Positions 1-12,300 of a stretch of 64,000 bases of DNA are shown here, one piece after another (position 1 is the first letter of the stretch; each line of letters starts with the position of its first letter). The translations under genes were made by a program, and so were the position numbers. The stretch is from Tetmemena sp. SeJ-2015 (lineage: Eukaryota; Ciliophora; Spirotrichea; Sporadotrichida; Oxytrichidae). The DNA lies in NCBI GenBank assembly GCA_027382625.1, contig JAJKFJ010021440.1, forward strand, positions 1-64,000, written 5' to 3'. Under the pieces are notes generated by a model that had not been told where the DNA came from, did no database searches, and worked only from the letters and a program-made list of their open reading frames with translations.

Positions 1-361
1 GCCCCTTTTTTAAATTTGGGCAATTTTGGATTTTTTGCGACTTTCTTTTTCAACAAAAGCTTCCTTATATTCCCTTTTTAGTTTAAATTAATATTCTACC
101 CTTTAAAGGAAAAAATAGGGTTTAAAAATTTTTGTCCTTTAGAGAATCTAAAAAGTAATCGAATGCGAAAACCCTTCCTCATATAATTTTACAGAATTTC
201 AGATCAAAAAATCCCATGCTTGTTCCCTGATACAAGAATCATTTTAAATTAAAGGGTTTAGGCCCTGGTTTCAAAAACAGTTTCATTTTTTAGCCACAAA
301 AAAATTCTATTTTTTAAAATAAATAAGTGTTTTTAATTTTTCCATATTAAACTTGTCTCCA
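1..361. other. Low-complexity AT-rich window edge
   Basis: No reading frame resembling a known protein was found here. The stretch is rich in short homopolymer runs of C, T, A and G, unlike the coding DNA further in, and similar runs recur up to about 1330. Some runs look like AAAACCCC, the hypotrich telomere unit, but they are isolated and flanked by T runs, so they are not a telomere. Poor consensus quality at a contig edge would explain the texture equally well. Confidence 0.4.
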
Positions 362-365
362 ATTG

Positions 366-3300
366 ATGAGTGAAAACATGACTTAGTATCACACTTAGAG
401 AGATAGCCCAGCGCCCTTTGAGAACTTATCATAATACTAACTTAGTCTTAGAACTCTAACTTTGATCACAAATAAAATAAGATACTTACTCAGAACTTTC
501 ACATTCAAGCAAGATGTTACTGAAGATTATATTGTAGCAAATGCCTTAAGAGGAGCATTTTTCTATTAAATGAATCCTAACTAGGTGTAGGCCTTTGACG
601 GAATAGTAGCAAACGTGTTCAGAGGAGAAGCTTTCAATGATGTAGTAGCTTTTAGTGTTCCGCAAGAGGCCAAAATGAATGAGGCACTCACTACAGTTAT
701 ATGTATTTTAGTAAATAGTAAAATTTTAACTAAAAAATTAAATTTTTCAAAAGGTTCTTATGCTAGCTCAGGTAATTGCTGAAAAAAGCCCCAAAGAACT
801 TTTGTATTTTGCGGGCTGTAACTAAAGCAAAATAAGTAAGATACCCAGAAAACGGGTTTATCCCTTTGCGTTTGGTTGTTGGGAAAAGTATGTGGGGAAA
901 GCCCGAGCCCCTTTCTATAGTGAAAGGGATTCCAAAAAGTTGCTATGACCTTTAAATATGCATAAATTTCAATAAAAACCCCCCCAAAAGATTTAGTTTC
1001 AGTTCAAATGGTTACTATGTGTAAAAGGGAAACAATCAGATTCCTTTTTCGTACTTTGTAAAATTTAATTTAAAACTTTTTGGGTTTGGAAAAGGGGGGG
1101 TCATTGCCACAATTAAATATTAAAATTTGCCTTAGGGGAAATTTTATCAAAAGAGCAGCAAACATTTTTTAAAAGGGAAAGATTGTAAAACCCCTTTTTA
1201 TTACTGTTTAAGGGTTTAATAAAAACAAAAAAGGCCAGGGGCAATGGGAATAAAGGGTTAAAAACCCCTTTAAATAAACTGAGAAAAAAACCCCTTTTTC
1301 TAGGCCCAAGGAACAATTTCCCAAAATGTTTTTAAAATCCTTTTTACTTTATAAAACAAGAGGAAAAATGAGCTATAGCAGAAAGCAGTCCTTGAATAGT
1401 AGGTCTAATAGAGTTAATCGAAATGCAGGAGCGTTCTCAGACTCTACTTCAACTGACCTATAGTAAAATACTAGCATGAATGAAGGAGGAGTGGGGGGTT
1501 TCGGCAACCCAAGTTCTAATTTCTATCAAAATATGCAATAGCTTTTCGAGACTCAAAGAGACTGGATTATTTTAGATGGGTCAGTGAAAGAAAACTTCCA
1601 CAACTCAACTCATATTAGTTGGTTTAAAATACTCCCTTATAAATTAAATTGATCTATTTTAAAGTTTGAAAGACTCTTGACTTTGCTTGAAAAGGAGTCG
1701 GAATTCATTTGCCTCGCAAACGGAGATAGCATTTAAACTGTGAATTCTGACCTAAAGTTTGTTATCGAAACAACTTCTATAAACCACATATCACCTGCTC
1801 TACTGAACAGAGTATAGATAATTTCAATAGATCACGACTTGATAGAAGACTCTATGCTATTTACTCGCTACCTAGTGAGCAGTAATTAATTCCCTCGCTA
1901 CTTCAATCCGCACCAGAGTATGCTCACTAGACTTTTTAATAGGATTTTAGTTCCACTACTGTCTAAAATAACTGGCTAATCTTCCCATTCTGATTTAGTA
2001 GGCTCTAGTAAACCAGCATTTCGAACTAACATAGCAGTAAATTAGTCAAAGATGATTGTAAATGACTTCATAAATTAGTAAAAATTGTAAGAAATAGGAG
2101 AGCAATGAAAAGTTTAATCAATCGAAGGTCGACTCTTTAAATCTAATTAATAATTTAAAAAAAAATAATTAAAAAAATTTTCCCCTAGCGCAGGAGCGAA
2201 AATTCTTTTATCAGGAAAAATTCAAAAAAATGCTTTTAAAATATTTTTAATTTTTAAAAAAATTTAATTTTTATAATGGGAAGGGAAAGGAAATAAAATT
2301 TTTTCATTAAATTTTAAAAAATTGAGGAAAATTTTTTAATTTTACTAACTTTTGACAATATTAAAAATTCATTTTATATTTTTTAAAAATAAGTTTTTGA
2401 AGTTATTACAAAGTTTAAAATTTTTTTCTAAACTATTTTTTGCATTTTAGGAAAATAAAACTTTCAAATTTAATTTTATTTTCATAATATTTCACACATT
2501 AATTTAAAATTATCCAAATTTTTTTTAAAATCAAAATACAAAACTGTTTCATTAGCTTTTAAAGTAAAGAAATTGGGGGGGTTTTTTTTTATTAAATCCC
2601 CAAATTTGAGAAAAAAAAATATTATCACACTTTGGGAAAAATTCTTAAAATTAGTTCGTACTTTCATCTTTGCTACATTTTAAAATGGCGGATTTTCCGC
2701 CATGGCGGATTATCCGCCATTTCATTTAATTATATATATTTAATTAGTATACTTTAGAGGCTTAATTACTTTAGCTAGATAGAAAGAAGTTCCTAATTTT
2801 TTTCCCAAAAAAAAAATTTCAAATCATTACTTTCTTTTATAGGAAATATTTTCCTACATTTTTTATTAAATTTCTTCTCTAATAAATATCTTTATTTTTT
2901 AAAAAATTCATATTGTTTAAAACTATCCTTAAAAGCTTAGTTAAATTAATAGAAGCAGATTTCGAGCTTTTTTTTTCTTTATTACAGAGATGATAAGCAC
3001 TATGAATTTGTAAAATAATTTGAAAATTAAACTTTTTTAAAATTTAAACTTTTTATTTTATAGAGAAGAGAAGGAGGATGCAAGAGTGCAGATTCATATT
3101 AAAAATTAGAAATATAAAGTAGGTTACCAGAGTCACAAAAGCTCATGGCGATTCAAAAATAATCTAATAAAACATTACAAAGTTATGATTCAGATATCAA
3201 CCATACTCAAATTAGAATTAAACACTAAGAATTTAAAGCACTCGAGTCAAAGATAAACCTGAGATTATATAAAGTACGACAGTAATTTACAGCATTTTTC

Positions 3301-6300
3301 TACAAAAAGAATTAGAACTTTTATACATTCAGGGAAAGTCGTCAATTGCACAGGAAAAACATTTTTGATTTCCAACACTGAATTAATGAAATATTGACAA
3401 TCAAAAGGTAACTATGACTTGAAGATCTCAGAGCTTGTTTAATTAATTTCTTAGACATTTAGATCATGGTTTTTTAGGCCTTTAAGATAGAAAATATCAC
3501 AAAAAATCACAAATAATCACAAAAAATCATAAATATTTTATAAAAATCATCAAGTTTTAATTATCAATAGCAAGCTAAAATTTCTAAATTTTCACATTAA
3601 TAAAAGAAAGTCTATGAACCCTATTTAGTAATTCAGTAAATCAAAGCTATTTACTATATAAATTCAGCTTGGCTAATTTAATAACTTCGCTCCATAAATA
3701 GACTTCAGATTAGCATTCTGAAATTTTAGAAAAGGAAATGGACTTGGTTCGAGCAATCACTTGAGGACGACTTTGGCAAGAGAAAATTAGAGTGATTCAA
3801 AGAAATCTTTGGCGGTCTTCAGATTTAAGCAGGATATATGCACATACATCGTAGAAATATGTAAGCACAATGAAACTACTCTCTAGATTTTTATCTCAAT
3901 CTAAATTATTAGAAATTCACTTTAGTTAAACTTATTTTCATAGAGTAAACGGGAGGACTCTCTCGCTCAAGAAGCGCTCAGCTTAGATGTGCAAAGCCAG
4001 ACTCACAGAAGCAGAGCACTCCTCCAGTCACATCATTGAATATATTCAAGAAAATTGATAGTCTGATTTGGCTCTGACACATTTTTACCATATAAAAAAT
4101 CTAATGATTAATACCTCTGCTCACATCCAAATTAATCAAAACTAAGAATGACTTATTGAAAATTCCAAATGAAAATTTAATGTTTGATTAAAATCCTTAT
4201 AAGTTAATCCAAGCTTAATAAATTTATTCAGCATAATTAATAAAATTTCTAATCTCGAGTAAAAGCTATAGTTTTGCCTTAAGTTTCTGTGAATTTATTT
4301 TCCGTTTAATTATTATGTTTTATCTTTATTCTCTATTTTTAATTCTCTCATATTGTGAAGTAGGTCTTTATTAAGTTAAACGATTGAGAGTAAGTCGGAG
4401 TGTAGATAAGTTTTAGTTGTAAATATTTCAAACTTCTTTGATCGTTTGATGAGATGAACTTTTTTAGTTATCATGGATAATAAAATTTTCTCTGCTGAAT
4501 CTTTCAAGAACTCCTATAAAAAATTAAGGAGCATTTCTATATCTATTGAGATGTTGAGAATTTAGAAAAAATTTTATCCATTAGATAGAGAAATGGCACA
4601 TACATCCAAAGGAGAATTTTACTTTAATTAGTTGATATGATAAGCAACTCTAAAATAAATAATTTTTAAAAAAATTAAGTTGGTTTCCCTTTGGATTTAT
4701 TCATAAGTATTATTTGTCCAAGTAACCAAAAGAATAGAATTATCTCTATTCCTCAATTAATTGAATTAAAATAATTAAGCCTACCACGCGGAATTTCTAC
4801 GCCATAAGTGTCCAAGAATGTTTTAATGAAAAAATATTAAATTTATTTGATAGAGATAGAGATAGAGCTAGTTGAAAACAATTTATTTAAACATCAAACA
4901 CTTTATGCCTTTTCAATCTTTTCTAAAACTCATTCTCCACTTTATAAAACAATTGCTTTCTTATAAGTGGGAGTCAATTAGCTTTATATTTGATTAAAAT
5001 ATATGTTATTGAGAAATAAATTAAATGAAAGAACCGCATCTATGTTTGCCAATTCATTTAATTTGGATAAAGAAACCTGCGGAGTTTTTATAGTTTTTGA
5101 GTTTAATAAAAGATGAAAATAATTTAAGAAAACCAAGAATTAAATTTAAATATAGACTCTCATCTTCTTACATTTTTATTGATAGCCTGGAAATTTTTTT
5201 TCTATATCCTGTGAAATTTTTTCGTTTTTATTTTTAAAATCAAATTATAATTTAGAATTCAATTAATAAATACAGGATTGAAAATTTTTTATTAAATTCT
5301 TACAATTTTTACTAAATGTATTCAAGATCCTAATTGATGAAGTCTATAAGTCTCTAATCTTTATAAGACATGAGCAAGTATTTTTATTCTGTTTAAGTAT
5401 ACTAAATCTGCTCAAAGAAAATTGACTTGCGAAACGTAGAAGAGTTAGAATCTCCACTAACAGCTGGAGATAAGAATTCTCAGACAGACTTAGACTCAGT
5501 GACATCAAAGCATATTCAGAAGAAAAGGGAGTCTTTTGGGATAGCTAACTTGAATCTCTTCGATAAGTTTTAAGTCAAATACTCTGTCAAGGCTAGAAAG
5601 AACTAAGACCTAGAATAAGAGAAGCTAACTTTTGAGCAAGAAGTAAACTGCCTACAAAGTTTGTTCATGGAAAGTCTGAAGTTTGTTATCTCAAATGTAG
5701 TCTGCTCTTCACATCATCAGCATGCAAATTATTTAAACTAAAGGAGAGTACCCTTAAATTTAAGTGCGACTCAAGAAATGAGGCAGATCATAAAAGGCTT
5801 GATAAAAGAAGGAAAGCTAGAAAATGAGTTCGCTTTCAATTTCTTGAACTATCTTGATGTTAATTTTGGCAAAAGAAACTCAAAGAACCTCCCTCGATTA
5901 TCATCTGCCTCTATAGACCATCAATCTTTATCATGAATAAAGTAATGCATATTGAATAAATGTCTTTGTAATACTAAATGAAATCGATGCAAAGATTAAA
6001 ATCAAATTATCTGTTAACTCAAGTTTTCTTCTTGACCATTACTTTGTTTAATGTAAGATTATGATGAATTTAGCTAAGAACTTCGACTACTCTATGCTGA
6101 AATGGCAATCCTTCGAAAAGCTGAATCCTATGCTTAGGTTTTGCACTCACTCAGGACCTTACCTAAGAGGAAAGAGAAGATTCTCTATTTCTGAGGAGTT
6201 CAGACTAAATGCAAAGTATCGAGAGTCCAAGGGAAACACTCTCTCAAAAGCAGAAATAGATAGAAAGGTCAACTTCAAGTTTGACTAATAGGCAAATACA

Positions 6301-9300
6301 AATCTTCTTCAAGGAAATAATCAAACTAATGCCAATAATCAACAAGCAGATATGGTTAACATAGTGGGAGAGTGTCTTTACTTCGGTGACTCATCAGTGA
6401 TTCAGAGAAATAACTACTACTTTAGACTCTTGCAGTCCTATGGATTGAATATCATGATCCTCGGTCCCATTCAAAGTGGCAAGACAGCAATGGTGAGAAA
6501 TAAGATCTCTCTAGATATGAAATTCAGAGATATCAGGTAGTCTAAAATCAACAGATACATATAGTACATAATGAACCCACTGACTAAAGTATCTGACTTA
6601 AAACGAATAGTTGAATCAAATATGGAAATGCAAAGAGTAGGAGTCTATGTCCCTCCCTCTAAACAAAACTCCTATCTTTACATAGACGATGTTAACATGG
6701 CGAATCCAAATTTGGAAAGAGACTGTGCAAGGCCACTCGAACTTTTGAGAGAGTACTTTGAATTAGGTGGATGGTATTCAAGGACCCAAACCAGATTCAA
6801 CTTCGTGTAATAGCTTCAAGTACTAATCTGCTACACAATTAGAGAGGGAGGAATTTAGCATGGAAACAGATAACTCAATCAAAGACTGCTCCGCCATTTC
6901 ACCAAGTTATACATTCCAAGCTTAAAGAAGGAAGATTTGACTTCCATCTTCACTTAAACATATATCTGTGGTAATAATCAAAATTAAATAAGATTTTATT
7001 AATCTCTGAGTTTAGTATGTTGAAAGATTAATTCTGTATAAGAGTATAAAAAAATTATCAGAAGAGCCTTCGACAACAAGCATGATAAATTCATCTTAGA
7101 TTAAAATTTTTAAAATAGGAAATAAGACAAATTATAATTATTTAATCTACAATAAACTTAAATCTTATAGTTTATAATCAAGAATAGCATTCCCTTTATC
7201 TCTTATAATTATAAAGTCTATAATTTCTTCTTCTTATTGTGCTTTAGTTTCAATAAATAAGTATTTTAAAGCCATAAATAGATTTGATTATAATCTTAGA
7301 TGTGTCGAAAAGATTCATAGATTCTTTTAAAAAGTGTTTTAAACTTTGATTTGAATTAATTTGTAAGATTCCTTAAGCAGTTTCTTGATGAGAGGATTAG
7401 AAAAGCATTACTCGGACTCTAAAGCCTTTGGAATAAATTTCTCAATATCCACAGCCGTTTAGTCAGTCTAGAGAATCATTCAAGTGGACGCAAAAAAAGC
7501 TCAGACAAGAAAAGGTGTAGGTCGCTCAAGTATGGGCTGATTCGCTAAAAAGGCATTTCCTCTATCAGTTTCCCATAATTTTCACATCAACATCAGAACG
7601 AGACAAGTACAATCAAAGTAAAAATTATGGACAAATAAAATTAAGAGTTAAAATTAACATTTCTGAATGAGACACTACTTTTTTTGTTTATAAGGATTTA
7701 TAGAGAGGATATTTGACTCTAAAATTCATCAAAAGAATCTAGCTTAGGATGATCCAAACCATGACTCCTTTTTAAGTTCCTAGATGAAGGAGCATGATGG
7801 CAGCAGCTAAAATAGTGACAGCCAAAGTGATAGTGATAGTAACAGCTACAGTAACAGCAGTGAAAAAAGCTAGAGCATACAGAGCAAAGATTCATCTAAG
7901 AAAAGAACTTAGTCTGACAAATCTGCGAACTAGAGCACTTTGAGAGTTGCTCCAAGCAAGAATGATAATGCAAAAGGCATTAAGAGCAGGAAATCAAGTG
8001 GCATTCATAAAAATGACAATAAGTCCACTAGTTCTGATTTAAATTAAGATAGTAGAGTTCTAAAGCTATAGTCATTCAATGATAAAGTCAGATAATACAC
8101 CTTGGAATTTTCGAACTTATTTGCTCAAACTTGTTTAAGACTTTTATGAAGAGCAAGCCTCATATTCACAGACAAAGCAAGCTTCTCGCCATAATCTAAA
8201 GCACGTCTTTATTTTATTTAAAAGTCTCAAGTGGCTAATAGCAGCTAACTCATCCTAATTACTTAGCGCTTTAGTAATAGTCGTCATCTTAACCAACGCC
8301 ATAAATCTAAGTGAATCCCTCAGAATTGTCTCAGATCCTTTTGAAGCAAGTCTTCTTAGTAAATAAATTTATATCATATTTTTGAGAAACTTATCAAATG
8401 AATAATCGTCATAAAGGGTTATCAATTTATCTTAATGTGAAAATATCTAATTAAAACGATTATAAACACTTTTTGAGAAGCATTATTGCTCTCATTTTCT
8501 TAATTTAAAGCTTAGCTGAAGAGTCATAATTTATTAAATTATCCTGAAATTCTCTTCTAGATTTTAAATTAGTTATTAATTATCTGATAATTTTAAGTTT
8601 GGTTATATTAAAAAAAATTGGATGGTCCATCTTCATACTTCAGTCTTTCGTAACTTGACTATTTCTTCATAAATTAATTTCTCGGCCCAAAGCATCTCCA
8701 GAATTATTTTACATCGTTCCATATAATACTGTCTACAAATAGGATATTTTTAGAAAGAGTAGATATGATTTTTGCATAATTGGCAATATAAAAATAAATA
8801 GTAAACAACGACATATTTGAGAGGATTGAAGATCCAAATAAAAGCTTTGAATACGATGTTCAAATGATGGAAGATGACCATTATAGGCTAGCAAGCAGAG
8901 ACATCCAAATATTAGTAATGTTGATTTATTAATTAAGTTTTAAATTTCATTGAATTAATAGATTTTTCTGTACTAGTTACGGTATCTCAAATGCTAAATA
9001 AAAAATATAAAAGTTAGTATATTAATCTTTTAAATAAAATAGCTTTTTTATTTTGAATCAATTTTTTATAGAGCTTAATTTTTAAAAATCAAGGGCAGGA
9101 GATTTCCTTAGCTATATTTAGGTTCTTTTTTTGCTACTGAGTCAGTGATACAAACTTTATGGCGAAGTTAGATAAGAATAAATTTTAAATAATCCAAATT
9201 AAAATAACTTGCCCATAGATTAATTCAATGCTTATACTATAAATGATTCAATTGTGTTTATTTTTAATTAAATACATCAAAAATGTTCTAAAAAAGTATA

Positions 9301-12300
9301 TCTTCTAAGATGATGGAGTTTTCAAGCTTATTTAAATGTCTTATTTAGCATGAATTCCTTCGAATGGAAAACTCTTAGTATGACAAGATGACCAAAACCA
9401 CTTTAGATATCCTTCGATAACTAGAACAACCATTAGGTCATCTATTGCTGAAATCAAACTATGATCTTGACTCTTCTTTCCTGTCTTTCCTTTGCCGTGT
9501 ATGCTGCCACATTCTTAGATTCACACCTCTAAATGTTTCATTATCATCCCCAGAATTCAACTTCTTTGATTTTCTCAGGGATTTCAACTCCAAAGTTGAG
9601 GAAACTATCTTGAGAAAACGATCGAAGCTAGTTCTAATTGTAGAAATGGAGAATTACAATCTATCACATCAATTAAACGATGGGGAAAGGCAAAACTTTA
9701 TAGCCCAGTTCCTATACTTCCTCTAAGCTGTTGCGACTGGCTCAAGATTCTAGCATCTTCTCAACTACTAGGAAATGAAAGTTAACTTAGAAAAGATTAG
9801 ACTGAGGGAATATACCACTCAATAGAGCTACGATTTTGAGAATTCAAACGAAGAACAGATTATGTACTCTCTTAATCAGGATATAATGCGAAATGTCAAG
9901 ATCATCTTTCTCTCTAATCATTCAAGAGGAGCGTTTCTATTTGATCAGGTTCTTTTGCATCGCTACAGAATCAACGACTCTTATCAGTAAGAGTATTAAA
10001 TGCTAGAGAGTCTAGGATATTTAGCCGTCTACTGTAAGGAACTATTCTAGCTCTGCAGAGTCATGAATGTAGACTTTTCAGCATACCCTGAGGAGAACTT
10101 AAATTTCATCTCAAGTTTAGAAGAAGCTCCTGTTTCTAGTGCGGATAAATTAGAAGATAAGTCTAAGAAGAAGGGCGATAAACTCACCAAACAAGCAAAT
10201 GTAGTATAAGAGGAGCAGAAAAATTAAAAGAGAAATGAAGGGGCATTGAAAATAAAGATAGGTGCTTTAAACTCAAAGTCTTAATCTTAATCCCAAACGA
10301 GCTTAAGTCACTTGAGAGGTGGCTTTATTGATGGAGTGAATCTCCCTTTGTATGTTAAAAAGGAGCATTTATTGCAATTAGGCAAAGTAGAGAAGGAAAA
10401 TCCACAGCAGTTTAGAAACCCTTTTAGAATTCTAGATCAAAAGTACGATCGAATAATAGAGTCTGCGTTTGTAACAGCCAGAAAGATTTAAAACATCCTC
10501 AATGACATCCAATAGTGGGAGAATTAGTCTAGTATAGAGCAGGATAAGCAGTTAGTCTACTTTGTGTTTGAAAAATTGATGAGCCGCTTCTATGTAAAGC
10601 ATCATCAAAGAAAGAGGAATATCCTGGACTTTTTGCAAAAAATGAAACTCTTAAGCGAAGAGATAAAGAAGATCAAAGAAGAAAATAAGGAGCAGAAAGA
10701 TAAAAAGCTAAAGAGTAGAGATGAGCGATAAGATTCTAACAAAACTATAGAGGAAAACAAAAAGTAGATTGAATACAATCGTAAAGCTTCCTAGGAACTC
10801 ATGAAAATAGCAAATGAGAGATTAACTGAGCTTCATAAGAAGAGGAAATTTGAGCTGATGGATGTTTAGCACTTGACATAAAAGTTTGAGGAAGAGAGAG
10901 AAGCATTGAAGAGAATTTCAGATGCCGATTATGAAGAATTTATGGGTGTGCTTAGAGCTAGTAAAGCAGGACCATTACTTAATGTGGCATTGAATCTGAG
11001 TCTTACGTTTGTGCTTCTTTTTGGAACAGAGAAGCCTAAGAAGAAGCAATTTTTGAAGATAGAGAAAGAAGGTCCTCGAATTTTCCTCTAGAAATACTCC
11101 TTCCAAAGATTCTAAGAAGAGTTAGCTGGCTTCAACTTGTAAAAGCAGTTACTGGAAGACTATATGCACAAACTTAAAATGCTGCATGAGCAAGCTATAG
11201 ATCTAAACAAGTAATATGGAAAGATTCTACCTAAGTTTATGAGAATAGGTATTTCATGGTTCATTAATGCCATCAACTGCCTAATTAGCAGAGGAAGTCA
11301 TGAAAAGGAATCTTCAGATAGAGAAAGAGAGTTCATGGAAGCTGAAGATATGCGCTCTAAATCAGTTAACTTATTGGCTATAAACTAGCAAAGGCAAGAG
11401 GAGATTAAAATTTTGGACTCCTTCTCAAAGAAACTTGAAAAGAAGATTCGTAAAATAAACACAAACATATCGTCTTTGAAGGAGATAGGCACATAGCTGA
11501 AAGATATAAAGAGAGAGTTGAGTCTCTATGTTAAAAAATGGAAGGCTAAAGTTGTGGACTAACCTCCTTCATTTGAAATGACAGAAGGAAATATGCTCTT
11601 TATTGCACTCTACTTTGTATTTGTCATGAAGTTTCCATCAGCAGTTAGTTCGTTTTAATTTTTAATTCTAAAATTTAATAGATATAAAGAGCAAACCAAA
11701 AGTAATTTACGGTCATTTTAATTTAGTTTTCTTCACATAAGCAAATTTCTTTTTTCTAACTTTGTGTTAAAATTGCTTGTTCGTATTTGCGGGACTACAT
11801 TTTGAACTTAATGCTAGAATGGGATCTTAAACTGAATGTAACTTCAAAAGAGGCTATGATGTTTGAGTATATAAATTACCTAGATCAAGCTAAGGATTTC
11901 TCCGAGGAGTGTTCATTATTTGGCATTGAGGAGAATAGAAAAGTTTATGAGAATCTCGCTCTAATCAAGCTCATTAAAAAGTTCAAACTTCCCTTCCCTT
12001 TTATATATGATCCCCTTGGAATTGCTTTCAAATACATTTAGAACTTGGAATAATCTAAAGGAGTAGAGATTGAGATGATTACAGTCATTGAAGCAGAGGA
12101 CTTAATTATTATAATGGTTTTAACAATCTAATTTTTACTTAGATTAAGATAACTTAATGAGCCCAGAAAATAAGATATCAATGAACTTGGATTGATTAAA
12201 TCTAATATTTTTTATTTTAAAGACTTTTAAGATGATTGATACTCCAATTAATTAGTAAAAATTAATAGTTTTGAGAAATATTTTTATTATATTACTTCGT

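Larger units (their letters stand above)
2131..5415. other. AT-rich interruption inside the dynein gene
   Basis: In dyneins the AAA2 'LDG' motif lies roughly 240 residues before the AAA3 P-loop. Here the two are about 4.9 kb apart. Recognisable dynein-like reading stops near 2130 and an open hydrophilic stretch resumes near 5416. Between them the DNA is very AT-rich, with long A and T runs at 2150-3050. A few open frames (about 3062-3375 and 3720-4060) have no resemblance I recognise. A long IES, or several, is the simplest reading; a long intron or a local assembly problem is not excluded. Confidence 0.5.

Noticed and set aside
970..1310. AAAACCCC-like strings suggesting hypotrich telomere repeats
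   Set aside because: They occur singly, are followed by T runs, and form no tandem array; they fit low-complexity or poor-consensus sequence better.
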